Source: an uncultured Oscillibacter sp.
GTDB taxonomy: Bacteria > Bacillota > Clostridia > Oscillospirales > Oscillospiraceae
Direction: 5' to 3'
DNA: 40,581 nucleotides
Assembly (NCBI GenBank): GCA_947244595.1
Contig: CAMXKT010000008.1
Coordinates: 1-40,581, forward strand
A program made the position numbers and the translations under genes. The notes beneath the pieces are model-generated. The model was not told where the DNA came from, searched no databases, and saw only the letters and a list, made by a program, of their open reading frames with translations. This document shows positions 40,383-40,581 of the stretch, piece after piece (the first letter of the stretch is position 1; each line of letters opens with the position of its first letter).

Positions 40383-40581
40383 GAGAGTCAAGTGAATACC
40401 GCGATGATCGGAAAGAGTAACGGCTTACCCGAAGAACAGAGAGGGCGCGTCACCGGCTGCAAGCGCGCCTGCGGAGGGAGCTGCGAAGTGCGTCCGTGAG
40501 CGGGAGGGGAGATCCCTCCGCCTGGTCCCCGTCAAGGGCCCCTTGAGTGATAAATGAGAGTGGAACCGCGATTCGTCGCCT
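40383..40581 (+). ncRNA. T-box leader RNA, probably cysteine type, cut by the window end
   Basis: The T-box motif GAGAGTGGAACCGCG lies at 40556-40570. Stem I elements upstream include GATGA, GGAAAGAGTA and a large G+C stem (GGGCGCG/CGCGCC). The pairing TGGA in the T-box (40561-40564) calls for a tRNA with U at position 73, as in tRNA-Cys and tRNA-Gly. TGC at 40489-40491 lies in the likely specifier loop, so cysteine is favoured. The regulated gene is outside the window. Confidence 0.85.

Overview
The window looks like chromosomal DNA from a GC-rich, spore-forming gut Clostridium relative of the Oscillospiraceae type (Flavonifractor, Pseudoflavonifractor or Oscillibacter-like). The evidence is strong Shine-Dalgarno sites (AAGGAGG), sigma-A promoters, a SpoIIID gene, a guanine riboswitch, a T-box leader and typical Firmicutes families (LytTR regulator, BceAB-type ABC transporter, LCP protein, SLH domains, DivIVA). 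The genus is an inference. I see no phage, insertion sequence, CRISPR array, tRNA or rRNA.

Layout. 0-5.5 kb: the end of an unknown gene, a membrane-anchored XRE protein, guanine deaminase (guaD) behind a guanine riboswitch, a ZIP metal transporter, a divergent locus of two small XRE regulators facing a small zinc-ribbon gene, a 47-residue protein and a membrane zinc-ribbon protein. 5.6-10.5 kb: htpG coupled to a MATE exporter, a DUF4234 protein, and a TrhA/hemolysin III protein whose promoter carries a perfect 15-bp inverted repeat. 10.6-17 kb: a complete F-type ATP synthase operon in which no normal delta gene exists. Instead the delta C-terminal domain is fused to the N-terminus of the alpha subunit, and subunit c has a signal-peptide-like extension plus a second internal start.

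17-23 kb: a GHKL histidine kinase and LytTR response regulator, divergent from a TraX-like membrane protein and a BceAB-type ABC transporter. 23-26.3 kb (minus strand): an SLH/transglutaminase-like surface protein and an LCP protein, a small unknown protein, and spoIIID. 26.3-29.7 kb (plus strand): a [4Fe-4S] aldo/keto-reductase homologue missing catalytic residues, DUF3842, a P-loop uridine-kinase-like protein, and an ECF vitamin transporter S component. 29.7-34.5 kb (minus strand): a MocR/GabR-type regulator with its PLP lysine replaced by Gln, a DUF975 membrane protein, a Dus enzyme, an ArsC/Spx-like protein and an M24 peptidase.

34.5-40.6 kb: an inverted-repeat-rich gap, a second divergent small-protein/XRE locus with two matched 19-bp operators, RNHCP protein and pyrG, a long non-coding gap, a possibly HPr-like small protein, an AraC regulator, a DivIVA-like coiled coil, an HMA-like protein without CxxC, and the promoter and leader of a T-box-regulated gene (probably cysteine-responsive) that runs out of the window.

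The strongest leads are the delta-alpha ATP synthase fusion with the dual-start c subunit, the Lys-to-Gln MocR protein, the apparently guanine-activated guaD leader, and a set of promoters overlapped by dyad or direct repeats. Product calls come from reading motifs by eye; no database search was run.
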